From assembly GCA_013054445.1 (NCBI GenBank), contig JAAMPI010000210.1, positions 1 through 51,737 on the forward strand: DNA of 51,737 nt. The letters are read 5' to 3'. Position 1 is the stretch's first letter, and every line of letters starts with the position of its first letter. The stretch is from Cudoniella acicularis. Taxonomy: Eukaryota > Ascomycota > Leotiomycetes > Helotiales > Helotiaceae. The notes beneath the pieces were generated by a model. The model had not been told where the DNA came from. It made no database searches and was given only the letters and a program-made list of their open reading frames with translations. This document shows, in pieces, positions 23,544 to 34,273 of the stretch. The position numbers were made by a program, and so were the translations under genes.

Positions 23544-24617
23544 ATGGCTCCCCCAAATCTCAAGCTCAGCAGCGGACACCATATGCCACAGGTTGGCTTT
23601 GGTTTGTGGAAGGTTGCAAACGAGACTTGCGCGGATACAGTTTACAACGCCATAAAGGTTGGCTATAGACTTTTCGATGGAGCTTGCGGTATGCTTTTAG
23701 GACCCCCATTACACAAACAATGCTAATTGGGGTTTCTTTAGATTATGGCAATGAAAAGGAAGCTGGCGAGGGTGTTGCTCGAGCCATCAAGGACGGTTTA
23801 GTCAAGCGTGAAGACCTTTTCCTTGTCAGCAAACTCTGGAACTCCTTCCATGAGGGTGACAAGGTAGAGCCAATTTGCAAAAAGCAACTCGAGGACTGGG
23901 GTATCGATTACTTCGATCTCTACATCGTTCACTTTCCCGTTGCCCTCAAGTATGTCGATCCAGAGACCAGATATCCACCAGGATGGACCTACTCAGAATC
24001 AGATGGCGATGTTCAGCTCAGCAGTGCTTCTATCCAGGAGACATGGCATGCAATGGAGGAATTGGTTCACAAGGGCTATGCTAAGTCAATTGGTGTTTCC
24101 AACTTCCAGGGTTCCCTGATTCTCGATTTACTCCGATATGCCAAGATCAGACCCGCAACTCTCCAGATCGAGCACCACCCTTACTTGGTCCAACCAACTC
24201 TTTTGCAGCTCGCCAAATCTGAGGGTATTGCCGTCACCGCATACTCCTCGTTCGGCCCACAATCATTTATTGAGCTCGAGTGGCAAAACGCCAAGGATAC
24301 TCCAGTTCTGTTCAAGCACCCTATCGTTACTGCAATTGCAGAAAAGCATAAGAAGACCCCAGCTCAGGTCTTGTTGAGATGGTCTACCCAACGCGGTCTC
24401 GCTGTTATTCCCAAGAGCAATAACCCTGAACGTCTACAGCAAAACTTAGAGGTTACGGACTTTGACTTAGATAAGGATGAGTTGGATGCCATTAGTGGCC
24501 TAGATCGCCAGCTTAGATTCAATAACCCCACTGACGTAAGCCCCTCTATTCATAGACCTCTGAGGATTTAACTGATTAGAATCACAGTATCTCGGAACGC
24601 TACACATCTTTGCTTAA
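23544..24617 (+). CDS. xyl1: NAD(P)H-dependent D-xylose reductase (aldo-keto reductase)
   Basis: Three exons, 23544-23688, 23742-24535 and 24588-24617, join to 322 residues, the usual length for fungal xylose reductase. The last exon is only nine codons plus stop. The AKR tetrad is visible in order: Asp in the split FDGACDYGNE motif, Tyr in DYGNE, Lys in LVSKLW, His in IVHFP. The cofactor motif [10 protein letters not shown] near the C-terminus is typical of yeast and mould xylose reductases that use NADPH and sometimes NADH. The enzyme reduces D-xylose to xylitol in the cytosol, the first step of fungal pentose catabolism. The frame is intact and the introns are 53 and 52 bp with clear branch sites. 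The neighbours are not pentose-pathway genes. A related AKR such as glycerol dehydrogenase is a less likely alternative. Confidence 0.92.
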
Positions 24618-24925
24618 ACATGTATGAAATCGAGATCATCAAAGGGCGTTGGTCTTCTGGATGACTGTCTTGCGGTTATATCAGGTTGAAATTCTAGAAA
24701 GTTGGGCACGGGAGGAGCCTTTGAGAGAATGATATGAATTGCATTGCATCTGCACCTGTAAATTGTTGTGAAGAAAATCAAAGTATTGATTGCACGAAGT
24801 AATTGTGACTATTTTTGCAGAGCCCCGTTCCAAGTTTTCCGGAACGCCATTGCCATCGCCAAGTACGCCGTCCATGCTTCATGCTAGTCATAACGTATTT
24901 CCCGGTTGCGCTTCTGAGTCCATGT
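24618..24925. other. short convergent 3' spacer
   Basis: About 308 bp between the stop codons of xylose reductase (+) and the sds22-like gene (-). It should hold both 3' ends. No gene is seen. Confidence 0.7.
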
Positions 24926-26194
24926 CTATGAAACTCGAACAAAGGCTTTGAAACAATAGTTAGTAAGAGTTTAAACCCTTTGGCAAAGAAAGTACTCACT
25001 GGCATCGATCTGCATAACCTGTGGCAGCATTAACCGCACCTTATTCCTGTATAAGGTCGGGTTCTTCAACTGCAGCGGATTGCCCTCAAAATAGACCGTG
25101 GTTAGCTTGGTCTTGTCCTTTAACTCCCTCTCCACCTCTGCAAAATCCGAAATCTGATTATAGCTCGCCCATAGCTCTTCCAATTCCTCCAGGTGCTCCA
25201 GACCTTCTACACTCGCGATTTGATTGTTGCTGATATCCAGAACTCTTAAGCCTTGGACCTTCTCCAGCCCTGCCAGAGAAGATAACGCGTTGTGAGATAT
25301 GTATAGTTCTTCCAGATTAGGTAGCGCATCGAGTCCCGAGATTTTACGTATACGATTTGATTGTATGCTGAGGATTTTGAGGTTCTGTAGAGAGTCCAGG
25401 CCTTTCATCTCCGTGATTTTGTTCTTGCCCAACCATAGCTCCTCTAACCCTACCAAAGTCTCCAGATTCTGTATCTCACGTATTCTGTTCGCAGCAAGCT
25501 CCAAGTTCCGCAACTTCGATAATCCGTCCAAGTTCTCGATTGTGCTGATCTTATTTTGAACAAAATACAAATCGGTGAGATTCGGAAGGTGGTTAACCTT
25601 CTTGATATGCTTGATCTTGTTGAAGGAGAGATCTAAGCTCGTCAAGCCGGTGAGATCCTCGAGACCTCGAATGTGTGCTATTAAATTGTCATAAAGGTCA
25701 AGGTCTTGCAATGTCGAAGCTAGATAAGAGAGGCCTTCGATCTCGGTAATGGTGTTTTGGCGCAGGCATAATCGGGTTACAGCTTTAAACCGGTCGAGTT
25801 TGAGGAGAGGAATGGAAGACACACGTGCATGCACACAGTCAATCTCTTCTGTGTCGGAGGGGTAGTCGTCCAAAAGATCTAGAGGCGGGCGCTGTCAGCT
25901 TGGTGAACGATGGAATGACCCCACCATAAGACGCGGTGGAACGAGATGATGATGTTGAGGAAACGTACCTTCGTCAGCATCGATGACTTCTCCCGGAAGG
26001 ACCTGCTCATCATCTGAATACTCGGGATCCGACAGAGCCTCTGGATTTGCGAGCTCGGCCTTCTTCTCTAATCGGAGCTTGCCATCCCAGCCACTGCTGC
26101 TTCGCGGGCTCTTGTTTGGGGATTCATGCCCTACAGCATCGTTGCCATTGATGGAGATCCTATGCGGTGGCGTATTCTCCTTCTCTGAAGGCAT
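24926..26194 (-). CDS. sds22: Sds22-type leucine-rich-repeat regulator of protein phosphatase 1
   Basis: Three exons, 26194-25969, 25878-25000 and 24945-24926, join to 374 residues. An acidic, Ser-rich N-terminus (DADEDLLDDYPSDTEEID across intron 1) leads into about eleven 22-residue leucine-rich repeats of the SDS22 class. Examples are LTSLDLSFNKIKHIKKVNHL and LRNLELAANRIREIQNLETL. An LRR cap with YFEGNPLQ follows. The last exon supplies the end FVRVS, matching the sds22 family C-terminus. The protein binds the PP1 catalytic subunit and helps its assembly and nuclear function in mitosis. The frame is intact. It is head-to-head with the hydrolase gene at 26497, leaving only about 300 bp for both promoters. 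Confidence 0.95.
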
Positions 26195-26496
26195 CTTTGA
26201 GCGTTTGGTTGAATGGTGTGTTGGATTTGTAAAGGGAAAGGTAGTTCTTCAACCCATGACGGATTGGAGGGAGGTTGAACGCAATTCGCAGCCCGCGAGA
26301 AAGTTCCAGCTGACAAGGCGAACGAGGCGTGGAGCGGGGCAGTTGAGACGAGACGAAATTTCGGTCGATCACCCCTGGCTGCAAATAAATGCACTCCAAT
26401 GAAAACACAAACAACAACTCAACATGCGCGATTTGAATTGATAGGACCGCGAAGCCGTGGGATGTCGTGGGACGAACTCCCTTCCTGAATGTTGCG
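26195..26496. promoter_or_regulatory. shared divergent promoter region
   Basis: The 302 bp between the start codons of sds22 (-) and the alpha/beta hydrolase (+) must contain both transcription starts. I see no obvious TATA box, as is common for fungal housekeeping genes. Shared regulation is an inference from spacing only. Confidence 0.55.
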
Positions 26497-27728
26497 ATGC
26501 TTCGTCTTCTGAATCGAGCCACTTTCCGACAACAATGCAGACAGCGTCTCACCAATGAGACGTGTCTGCGAACGCGACTGCATGCCTCGCAGCTAATCAT
26601 TCGATACGACTCTCGCCAGCATCGCAGCTTTGGAGCTATCCCCACCATCCTGCTACCTCCTGTAGTCTTTGGGGGTCTGGTGATTGCTCTCTGGACCTGG
26701 AAATGCTTCATGATGATCATCTTCCAGAATAAAATCATCTACATGCCCGGATTGCCTCCCAATTCCCGACGAGAGACGATATCGGAGTACCATAATCAGT
26801 GTGGAGGCATACAATGGCGAGAGGAGAGGATCAAATCACTAGATGGAACTCGCATTAGTTTGTGCGTGGCAAGTGTCGACTATATTCCAGACATTGCCGT
26901 TCCATCGAAGACAGTTTACATTCTTTATTTTCAGGGTCACTTTCCCCTTCCAGTCTGATGCTTTGGCAGCGCTCATGCGAGGTAGGTAATGCATCTTCAT
27001 TGCCCTCTCGGCTGCCATTTCTCTCCCCCGTGCTACGCATATTAAGGACTCGAGCCGCAAGCACCAACCTTTCCGTCAAGTATGTTTTTGTATGTTGCAG
27101 TTACCGAGGGTACTGGACCTCAAAAGGGCGGCCCTCCGAGAAGGGCATTGCAAAAGATGCGGCAGCTGCTCTACAATGGATCAAGCAGGATCATGGCAGC
27201 CAAAACTCAGTTGCAAGCCAGGAAGAAGAAATTCCAGTCGTGATATGGGGACAAAGTATTGGGGCCGGTGTGGCAACAACTCTCAGCGCTGACCAAAAGC
27301 TCTTCTCGGACGGCCTTGCACTCAAAACCCTCATCCTGGAGACACCATTTTTGAGTATCCGTGCTATGCTCGAGACATTGTATCCTCAAAAGTGGCTTCC
27401 GTATCGATATCTTTGGCCATTTTTAAGAAATCATCTTGATAGCTGGCAGGCCTTGGGCCGAGTGAAACACGGATTTGGTTCCAAGGCACCGCGAGTGTTG
27501 ATCTTGGAGGCGGCGAGAGATGAATTGGTACCTAGCTCACACGGAGAGGAACTTGAAAAACGATGCCTCGAAGTTCGACTTGACGTTCAGAAGCGGGTCA
27601 TTGACGGTGCCTTGCATACGGAGGTCATGGTACGACAAGAAGGGTTACTTGCAGTTGTGGGTGCAATACAAACGGTTGCTCAAGGAACACACCCACAGGA
27701 TAGGAAAGTGCCAAACTCCAGAGATTGA
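26497..27728 (+). CDS. membrane-anchored alpha/beta hydrolase
   Basis: Two exons, 26497-26935 and 26986-27728, join to 393 residues. The intron has a weak donor (GTCACT) but a correct acceptor and restores frame. A basic, mitochondrial-like N-terminus is followed by one membrane segment (LPPVVFGGLVIALWTW). The hydrolase fold follows: YRGYWTSKGRPSE after strand 4, nucleophile elbow GQSIGAG near residue 237, acid Asp in EAARDELVP, and catalytic His in GALHTE. This layout resembles the ABHD13/Bem46 group of serine hydrolases. The substrate is unknown; lipid or acyl esters are usual for the fold. In-frame codons upstream to 26467 begin with GTG, so the first ATG at 26497 is chosen. The frame is intact. 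Confidence 0.87.
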
Positions 27729-28232
27729 AACGACTTAGTTCTCTCATATCATGCGAATTTTCAGCCCCGAATTCAGGTTGTTCGATCTTCTTGGATATCC
27801 GAGCAGTTGCATGAGAATTTAGTCTAGATGTAGAAACTACACAAGCTGTGTAACGCTACAGGGCTGTACAAATCGTTCTGGCCGTCGTCTCCTTTTATCC
27901 GCAAGCATCGCGTTGGTACGTTTAAACTCAACCGAAATTTTGGGTACTCCATGTCATTTCTTGCCTCGACTGAGATGTGGTATGATTTGGTCGTGCTTAA
28001 TTGACATGTTACATTTTGTGTTTGTGGAGGAGATCTCGATTTCTTGCATACAAAAATCTCCGACTCCCCTAGGCCGAGGGGCGAAAATACGTCGTCTACA
28101 ATTCAATTTTGATATCTATAAGCTCCAAATTGTTTTGTTTTACCTCTAATCCTTTCTATAAAGGGGTTCAGCTACATTCTATCATCAATCAATTACATCC
28201 AAGCGAGTATGACTCCACTTACAGCTATCATT
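27729..28232. other. intergenic spacer and promoter of the secreted-protein gene
   Basis: Non-coding 504 bp. The distal part follows the hydrolase stop. The proximal part is the likely promoter of the gene starting at 28233. No other feature is seen. Confidence 0.6.
28156..28163 (+). promoter_or_regulatory. TATA-box-like element
   Basis: CTATAAAG lies 70-77 bp upstream of the ATG at 28233. That is a plausible distance for a strongly regulated fungal gene with a short leader. Confidence 0.45.
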
Positions 28233-28682
28233 ATGAGTTTCTATATCAAGTACGCCATCACCCTCGCTCTCTTTACGGCCACCACCCTAGCAACAACAGT
28301 TTTCCTCCGCACAAACACACAAGGTCCATTAAACCCCTCTACATTATTTCTAGCCTCATTCAAACCCCATCTCCCCTCACCTCTCACCCCCAAACCCTGA
28401 CCTTCAAACACAGTATCCCTCTCCCCCGACGGCTACAGCTACACCGCCCTCTCCGCGAATCCCTCCCCAGAATCCACCTTTGGCGATTGCGGCTGCAACC
28501 CCATTCCTCCGGCACTACAAACGATGTGTGCGAGGATTTTGTATGATGGGACGAATGTGTACTTCTACAGTGATGGGGCGTGTAATGAGACGAGAACGTG
28601 GAGGTATGAGGGGCCTGCTAGTGAGGTTTTTACGTGTGGGTATGAGACGGGGGGGAGTGGGAGTGTATTGATTGGTTGCTGA
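28233..28682 (+). CDS. small secreted cysteine-rich protein (effector candidate)
   Basis: Two exons, 28233-28323 and 28414-28682, join through a 90-bp GT-AG intron to 119 residues; neither exon alone gives a sensible protein. The N-terminus is a signal peptide (hydrophobic core AITLALFTATTLA). The mature part has six Cys, an even number suited to disulphides: DCGCNP, TMCARI, GACNET, TCGYET and a Cys as the last residue. Aromatic and Gly-rich strands (DGYSYTALS, GTNVYFYSDG) suggest a small beta-fold. An in-frame ATG also exists at 28209; 28233 gives the better signal peptide. No family is recognised. Small secreted Cys-rich proteins of plant-associated fungi are often host-interaction proteins, but that role is inference here. 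Confidence 0.72.
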
Positions 28683-29224
28683 TTGTTTGGTTGGAAAGGT
28701 GTATTTCACTACAGCTAGAGGCTCTCGGACGTTGAGTAGAAATCGCCAGTTTCACGAATTTTGAAATGGGATCTGATTATATGAAGACAAAACGCAATGA
28801 GATTGTTCTTACCTTACTAGAAAAAGCAGTGGAATTAACAGTAAAAATTGCGCAAGCAACTAGATTCTATCTAGCATCTACATACTCTTACGGTACAACC
28901 AATGATCAACATCGATAAAACACAAAATGAAAAAACCCTAACTGCTACGACAGATACTCCGACTAATGAAGGGATGTATGAACAGAAGGAGAACCATCTG
29001 ACAAAATAATTAGATCAGAAATGGCCAAACCAAAAATATCATAATGCAGACAGTAAACGCACATGTTCTAGAGATCCAATTCATCTACGTCAAGAGGAAG
29101 AGGATGAAGAGGAAGAAGTGCTATCCAAAATAGCTGCCTGGCCTTCACTCCTCTCAATCTTGGGCTCTAAGTGGGTCGCGGTAGCAAAAGCCTGTTTTTT
29201 GAGGGTATCTATAAACCGATTGGG
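28683..29224. other. intergenic spacer
   Basis: AT-rich 540 bp between the small secreted gene and the broken gene on the other strand. Nothing recognised. Confidence 0.6.
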
Positions 29225-29689
29225 TTAGTAAAATGGAGGCCGAGCAGACGGATCACCGAACGCACCAATATTTGCAGCCAAAGTGACGATGCGGTTGTTA
29301 TGGAGGGCCATGAGGGCATCCTTTGCCCAAATTCGACATGTGAACGCCTCTTAAGTTCGGAGCAAGGGTGGCCCATCTGCTGGCAAAGCTTGCAAGACAC
29401 CGTCCAAGGCGCTCTGTGAGGATACTGGGCCAATCTTATAGGCGAGTACCAGACTCATCGAGGACAAAGCATTGGTGCTTGTTTTGGCTTCTAATTGCCA
29501 GCCACCAAATTTGTTGGTTGCATGGTAATATCGTCCTTTGGGTGCTGACGAAGTTACGAACACTCCCCGGTGCTGAACTGTGACTAGAAAAAATATCCAT
29601 TGTGGGGACTGGGGGAATCTTACGAAAGTTCCAGGGATACCTCTGGTGTTAAGGATCAAATATACAGTGTTGTTTTCAAGTGGTGCCAT
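29225..29689 (-). pseudogene. DUF6914-like fungal gene broken by an in-frame stop
   Basis: Exon 1 (29689-29624) encodes a beta-strand start (VYLILNTRGIPGTF). A 51-bp GT-AG intron (29573-29623) joins it to HRGVFVTSSAPKGRYYHATN and the following GGWQLEAKTS. The protein then runs to DGPPLLRT, where a TAA occurs at 29353-29351. Past the stop the same frame continues with a protein-like end, EAFTCRIWAKDALMALHNNR, to TAA at 29225. From memory, intact fungal relatives (DUF6914-type) continue through this point, with Gly or another residue where the stop is, and have HW where this copy has HR. I therefore call one nonsense mutation in an otherwise readable gene. A shorter functional protein is possible. 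Function of the family is unknown. Confidence 0.6.
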
Positions 29690-30840
29690 TATGATAAATA
29701 TACTTTTAAAATGAAGACGATATTTAAAAATGTAAGAAGATTGACTGAAATTGACGATATAGAAGATATAGATGGAGAAGTAGTGGTTTACTTGAATGGA
29801 AGATTATTGAAGTACTGATTAAAGTACAATATCTGGAGGAAAATGATCGTTTATATATACGAAGTGACAATAGACCAACATGTATAATGGGCAACTTCGG
29901 CCCATGAGACCGACTTGGAAATACCATCAAACCCCACTATGAGTTCGAAAGGTCCTTGAGACGGGGACTTGAAGGTGTAACGCTGAAAATCAACATGTCA
30001 GCCTTCCCATGTGGAGTAGAGACACCGAGAAAACACCAATACTAGCTTGAAAAAGATCCAACACCAACATATGAGGGGCGATTGAGCGGCCGCTATTTTT
30101 GGAGTGATTCATGACCCAAAATAATGAATGCCAGAAAGTACACTTACCCTTCCTCTTAGAGTGAACGCTTTTCAACAGCGAGCTTCGGACCCTTGATACC
30201 ATGACATATAAAATTTACAGATTTACAGCTTGAAATTTTTAACTGGCATCGTCGAAGGCGGTGTCGTGACACAGTGACACAGAATTTTTTGATGATTTTG
30301 AGCCTCATGACAGATTTCTGCAGCATTCTGCAAAGGCCAGTATTGAAACAGGCCCCTTTTGAGACCACGGACGCCTCACTTAAGGCGCTTGTTAAACCCT
30401 GTATCAGTGGTTCCATGATTGGGTATCGTGCCGCCGCCGTCGAAAATTACAAGGTGCAGGATCTGAGTAAACGATTCCAAGGTCCGAATCTAGATGTTGG
30501 GTTTTAACCACCATCAAGGCCAGTATATCCAGGTGAGAAGGAGGAGCCGGAAGAAGCGCAGAGATTGTTGAGAAAGTTGGTACCTGTTGGTTGAAGAGCC
30601 AATCAGATGTTGCCTTTAAGCGTGCTTGTCAAACCCTTGTTCGTTAAGTTTCATTGGTAGAAAATATCCGGGCGGGCTCGCTTCGGTGTTGACACAGCAA
30701 TCGATCTAGGAGAAAGCAAGAAATAAAGTATCACAAGTTCTCCCCTGACCCTACCAGTATCTCGTGGGCACTACTTCATTCGATTCTCACCCTGTTTTCA
30801 ATCTCACATCGCTTCGTACTTTGTTGTGCTTTCGAGGACT
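29690..30840. other. intergenic spacer
   Basis: AT-rich 1.15 kb between divergent broken genes. Short frames at 29600-29818 and 30156-30507 have no recognisable motif. Two loosely similar segments (near 30380 and 30625, both with a GCTTGT-AAACCC core) may be old duplicates. No gene is supported. Confidence 0.55.
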
Positions 30841-32579
30841 ATGGAAAGTGACAAGACTTTTGCTCTACGAATTGTTCAAGATGCGAAACTTGCACATCCC
30901 GATCTCCCTTTGGTTGAGGCTTTCCTTCACGACGCTGTAGATGGCGAGCAGGCTGCAAAATACTTACTGCAAACATGCACCGGTGATGCGACTGGCGCAA
31001 ATCTCTCAAGGTTTGTGAAAGATTAGAAGGCATTAGTGAAACAGTGTATGTATGTGCTCTTTCCAAATTTGAACCTGGACGAGGCTGATTTATAGCAAGT
31101 CTCTGTGGAAAATCCTCGCTCAAAGATACAGAGTAAGAGTTTAAAAAGGGACGGTTGCGCAACGAGATGAGTACCGATGTTGCTTGACTGGAAAACGATG
31201 TCGATTCTGGAACATCTGGGGTGTATTTCCCATCATTCCTCTGACCACGTTCTGTACAAGAGAAGTAAGCAAACCCCACGATCATTTTCTAACAGGTATT
31301 TAATTATTTGCAGCAACGGCTGTCTGATATCCTCGGTGCATTTACCACCCCTTCCCAGAGAGACTTACTCAAAGAGCCAAATTCAAAGAATCTAATTCGG
31401 AATCACTGGACGTTGAGCAAGGAAGCAGCAATAACTTTTTCAAAAGGGGAAATTAGACTTAAGAAGCTAGATACAACAGATGTATGCTTGTCTCATCTTG
31501 AGCTTTCCCTTACTGACTCTGCGTAGTATGAAATCCTCTACAACAACATTGGCGGCAAAGCCCCGGCCATTTATACACTAGAGCGACTATTCGATTGAAG
31601 ATGCGATCTAGCTGATCACTCAAATTCCGGAATTGACAGTCCTGACCCAGAACTTTTGGAGATACACTCTCGGTTTTCAAAGGCCCTAAAATGGACTGAG
31701 ATCGCCGCTAAAATGAACAGCCATGCACACTTACGCCATCGTCAAAACACTTCTAAAATACGCATCACCCAGGCAATCGCTTCAAGTTTTCTCGCCGTTT
31801 GGTCCAAGTTCCCGGACATCATTCGATTCCAAGCGTACAAACTCCTGAAGATCGCCGGATCGTACCTCTACAGATCAACCACTATAGGGATCCAGAGATT
31901 GCCATTCGGGATGTACCTAAAACATGGTCCAGAAGTTCACGCCGAACGACACGCCGGAGAATTCAACGCCTTGAAGCTTGTGCGAAGCCGGACTTCAATC
32001 CCAGTTCCCCGTCCGATTGATCTACTCCTATCCCCCACAGAATCATTTCTAGTTACGTCACGAATAGAAGGAGATCCGGCAGGTATCGCTATAAACGAAT
32101 GTAGTAATGAGGAGATGAGCATGATGACTCAAGATTTACGATCATGGATTGCAGAGCTCCATGCTATAAGGTTGGACACAGACCCAACTCGTGTCATCTC
32201 GAATGCCACTGGAGGCCCCTGTCTTGATTACCGCATCAGCACCGATCCAGTAGGACCTTTCCGCAACGAGAAGGAATTCAGCGAGTCTTTGCGTCTTGGG
32301 ATACTTCCTGACCTAGTTCATCGCGCAGACCACAGAATCCTCTTTACTCACTCAGACTTAAACATGAGGAATATTTTAGTGAAAGATGGTAAGATCTCGG
32401 GGATTGTTGATTGGGAGAATGCGGGGTGGTATCCCGAATACTGGGAGTACACGAAATGCCATTTTGGAGTAAGGTTATCTCAAAGATGGTTGAAGATGAT
32501 AGAGGCAGTTTTCGAGAATAAGTATGAGGAGGAGTTGGAGATTGAGAGGCAATATTGGGAATATCATAGCGCTTGGTAA
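30841..32579 (+). pseudogene. decayed HNH-like / APH-type phosphotransferase fusion gene
   Basis: Exons 30841-31010, 31096-31264, 31314-31481 and 31527-32579 join in one frame through introns of 85, 49 and 45 bp, interrupted only by TAA at 31142 and TGA at 31596. The first part begins MESDKTFALRIVQDAKLAHP. It then reads RDEYRCCLTGK, like the start of an HNH_2-type nuclease fold, and later RNHWTLSKEAA, where that fold normally ends; the catalytic His pattern is not evident. The last 300 residues are an APH/choline-kinase-type domain with catalytic HSDLNMRN and metal-binding IVDWENAG, still open from 31599 (first ATG 31713). I recall ascomycete proteins with this same two-part layout. The C-terminal kinase could survive as a shorter gene. 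Its substrate is unknown. Confidence 0.72.
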
Positions 32580-32712
32580 TTCATCTCAGGTGCTGAGGGG
32601 TGCTTAATAGCCTCGGAAGTTAGCAATTGACTTGTTAGTCCGTTGACGTTTCGCGAACTATGCATAGTGAATTATGAGCACTTTCAATTTTTGGTTCAGA
32701 CGAAATTCAAAG

Positions 32713-33730
32713 TTTTGTTGCATTTCGCAAAATTTGTATATATTAGCGCGTCGAGATATATACAAGTGAATTGTTGTCTATATATATGAGTTGTCGTGGC
32801 TCATCCCCCTCTATTTCTTTTAAAGCCGACCTGCTTTTCTAAAGACTTTTAATACTTCAGATGAGATTCAAAAATTTGTTGCACTTCACAAAAGTTCTAT
32901 ATACTAGCGTACTTGCTAGCGGCCCCGATATGTACAAATGAAATAGTTGGCCCAGGTAAGATAGTGCCCCTCATTTACTTTTGACCCGAGGCATCTTTTT
33001 CTAAATACTTTTAATACTTCAGATGAAATTCAACGTTTTGTTGCACTTCGCAAAAGTTTTATGTGCTAGTGGGCTTGCTAGTGGCTCGATATATAAGAAA
33101 ATAAGTATGTACAAGTAAGTAGACCTCGTCCTTCCCCAGTCCTTCTCCCCCAATCCCCCCCCTTATATTTGACCCGAGGCCTATTCTCTCAACACTTTTC
33201 ATATTTCAGATGAAATTTAGAATTTTGATGCATTTCGCAACATGACATATATGCTAGCGCCTGTTAGCGTGAAACAACATCGCTTAAGGACTAATGAGGA
33301 TAGGTATATGAGTGAATCCGTAACTTAAGCTTCTATTAGCGTCCCCGTGTCCGATAACAGCGCATAGAGGGTATCGTAGGAGGGTTTTTGTCGCTTTTCA
33401 CAAAAGTATTCGGTCAGTTGACGACAGATGGAAGTGCTTCCCTTCGGTAAAGGAAGAGGGGGCGTCAGCTAGTCAACGACGTCTTCGGTTTAAGAGGAAA
33501 GGAATAAGTCGGACTTTGTTGTACTTCGCAAAAGGACTAGGTGGGCCAAGGACCACCTTCAATCTAGCAGGAAAGTGTTGTTGCACTTCGTAATAGTTGC
33601 CGGTCGTGCGAAAAGCGTAAGAAAGGGGCTTGTCTTAGTATAGTAACGGAGCATTTTATTGGACTTTATCAACAGAAGGCTTCCCTCCGTCCTAGGTAGA
33701 GAGAATAATTTTATTGTACTTCGCAATTAC
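32713..33730 (+). repeat. degenerate repeat array with TTGTTGCACTTCGCAAAAG core
   Basis: Eight copies of a core close to TTGTTGCACTTCGCAAAAG begin near 32713, 32873, 33035, 33223, 33386, 33517, 33577 and 33708. The first four lie in longer units of about 160-188 bp. Each unit has a conserved left flank (ACTTTTAATACTTCAGATGA) and a right flank with GCTAGCG and CGATATAT, and there are CCCGAGGC spacers. The later copies keep only the core. Copies are all in the same orientation and differ by scattered substitutions. Confidence 0.8.
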
Positions 33731-34016
33731 TTGCTCGTTCAGTAATAGAATATCCTTGCATGTCTTGAATAACTAAATACATAGCAAGCACTCACTCAGC
33801 TCATTCCTAGCTCGTCCCCCATCACCCAAATCCTTCCTCATCGCCGCGGTCGACAAAACCTTGCTCCTCTCTCGGTTCGAGCAATTCCCCATTTCATACA
33901 TACATATAACCAAACAAGCAATTATTTATTCAAAAGAAACAGGTGGCCTCTGGCCTACTGGACTCTCTGCCAGAGAAACCAGGCGAGAGGCAATCAACGA
34001 AGCAATTGTCTCGCTT

Positions 34017-34037
34017 GGAACCGAGTTTCTCGGTTCC
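34017..34037. repeat. perfect inverted repeat, 9-bp stem
   Basis: GGAACCGAG and CTCGGTTCC are exact reverse complements separated by three T residues, giving a tight potential hairpin. Confidence 0.85.
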
Positions 34038-34040
34038 ATT

Positions 34041-34103
34041 TCCCCACTGCAAACCCTCTTTCCTCCTTGGTGTGCATACACCTCTTCCTCCCTGCAGTGG
34101 GGA
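34041..34103. repeat. perfect inverted repeat, 11-bp arms
   Basis: TCCCCACTGCA (34041-34051) and TGCAGTGGGGA (34093-34103) are exact reverse complements separated by 41 bp. The first arm starts three bases after the 34017-34037 hairpin. Confidence 0.85.
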
Positions 34104-34244
34104 GATGGATCTTCTTTTAGAGTTTTTATTTTTATCTTTGGAGGGAGAGGAGGCGGGGTGCCGGGTGATTTAGATATTGGATATTTTTACTAGGCGGCCG
34201 CGGGGGACAAGCAATTTTGTGAAGAGAAAAGTAATAAAACTCTC

Positions 34245-34273
34245 CCGATAGACTCGGCACTCTATCTTATCGG
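34245..34273. repeat. nested inverted repeat
   Basis: CCGATA (34245-34250) pairs with TATCGG (34268-34273). Overlapping it, GATAGA (34247-34252) pairs with TCTATC (34261-34266). The two pairings are alternatives. Confidence 0.6.

Noticed and set aside
27082..27102. Very short intron (GTATGT...TTGCAG, 21 bp) in the hydrolase gene
   Set aside because: Too short to splice, and the unspliced reading KYVFVCCSYRGYWTSKG fits a hydrolase beta-strand.
33861..34193. 110-codon plus-strand frame
   Set aside because: It overlaps two perfect hairpins, has a second overlapping frame on the same bases, and ends in a Gly-rich low-complexity stretch.
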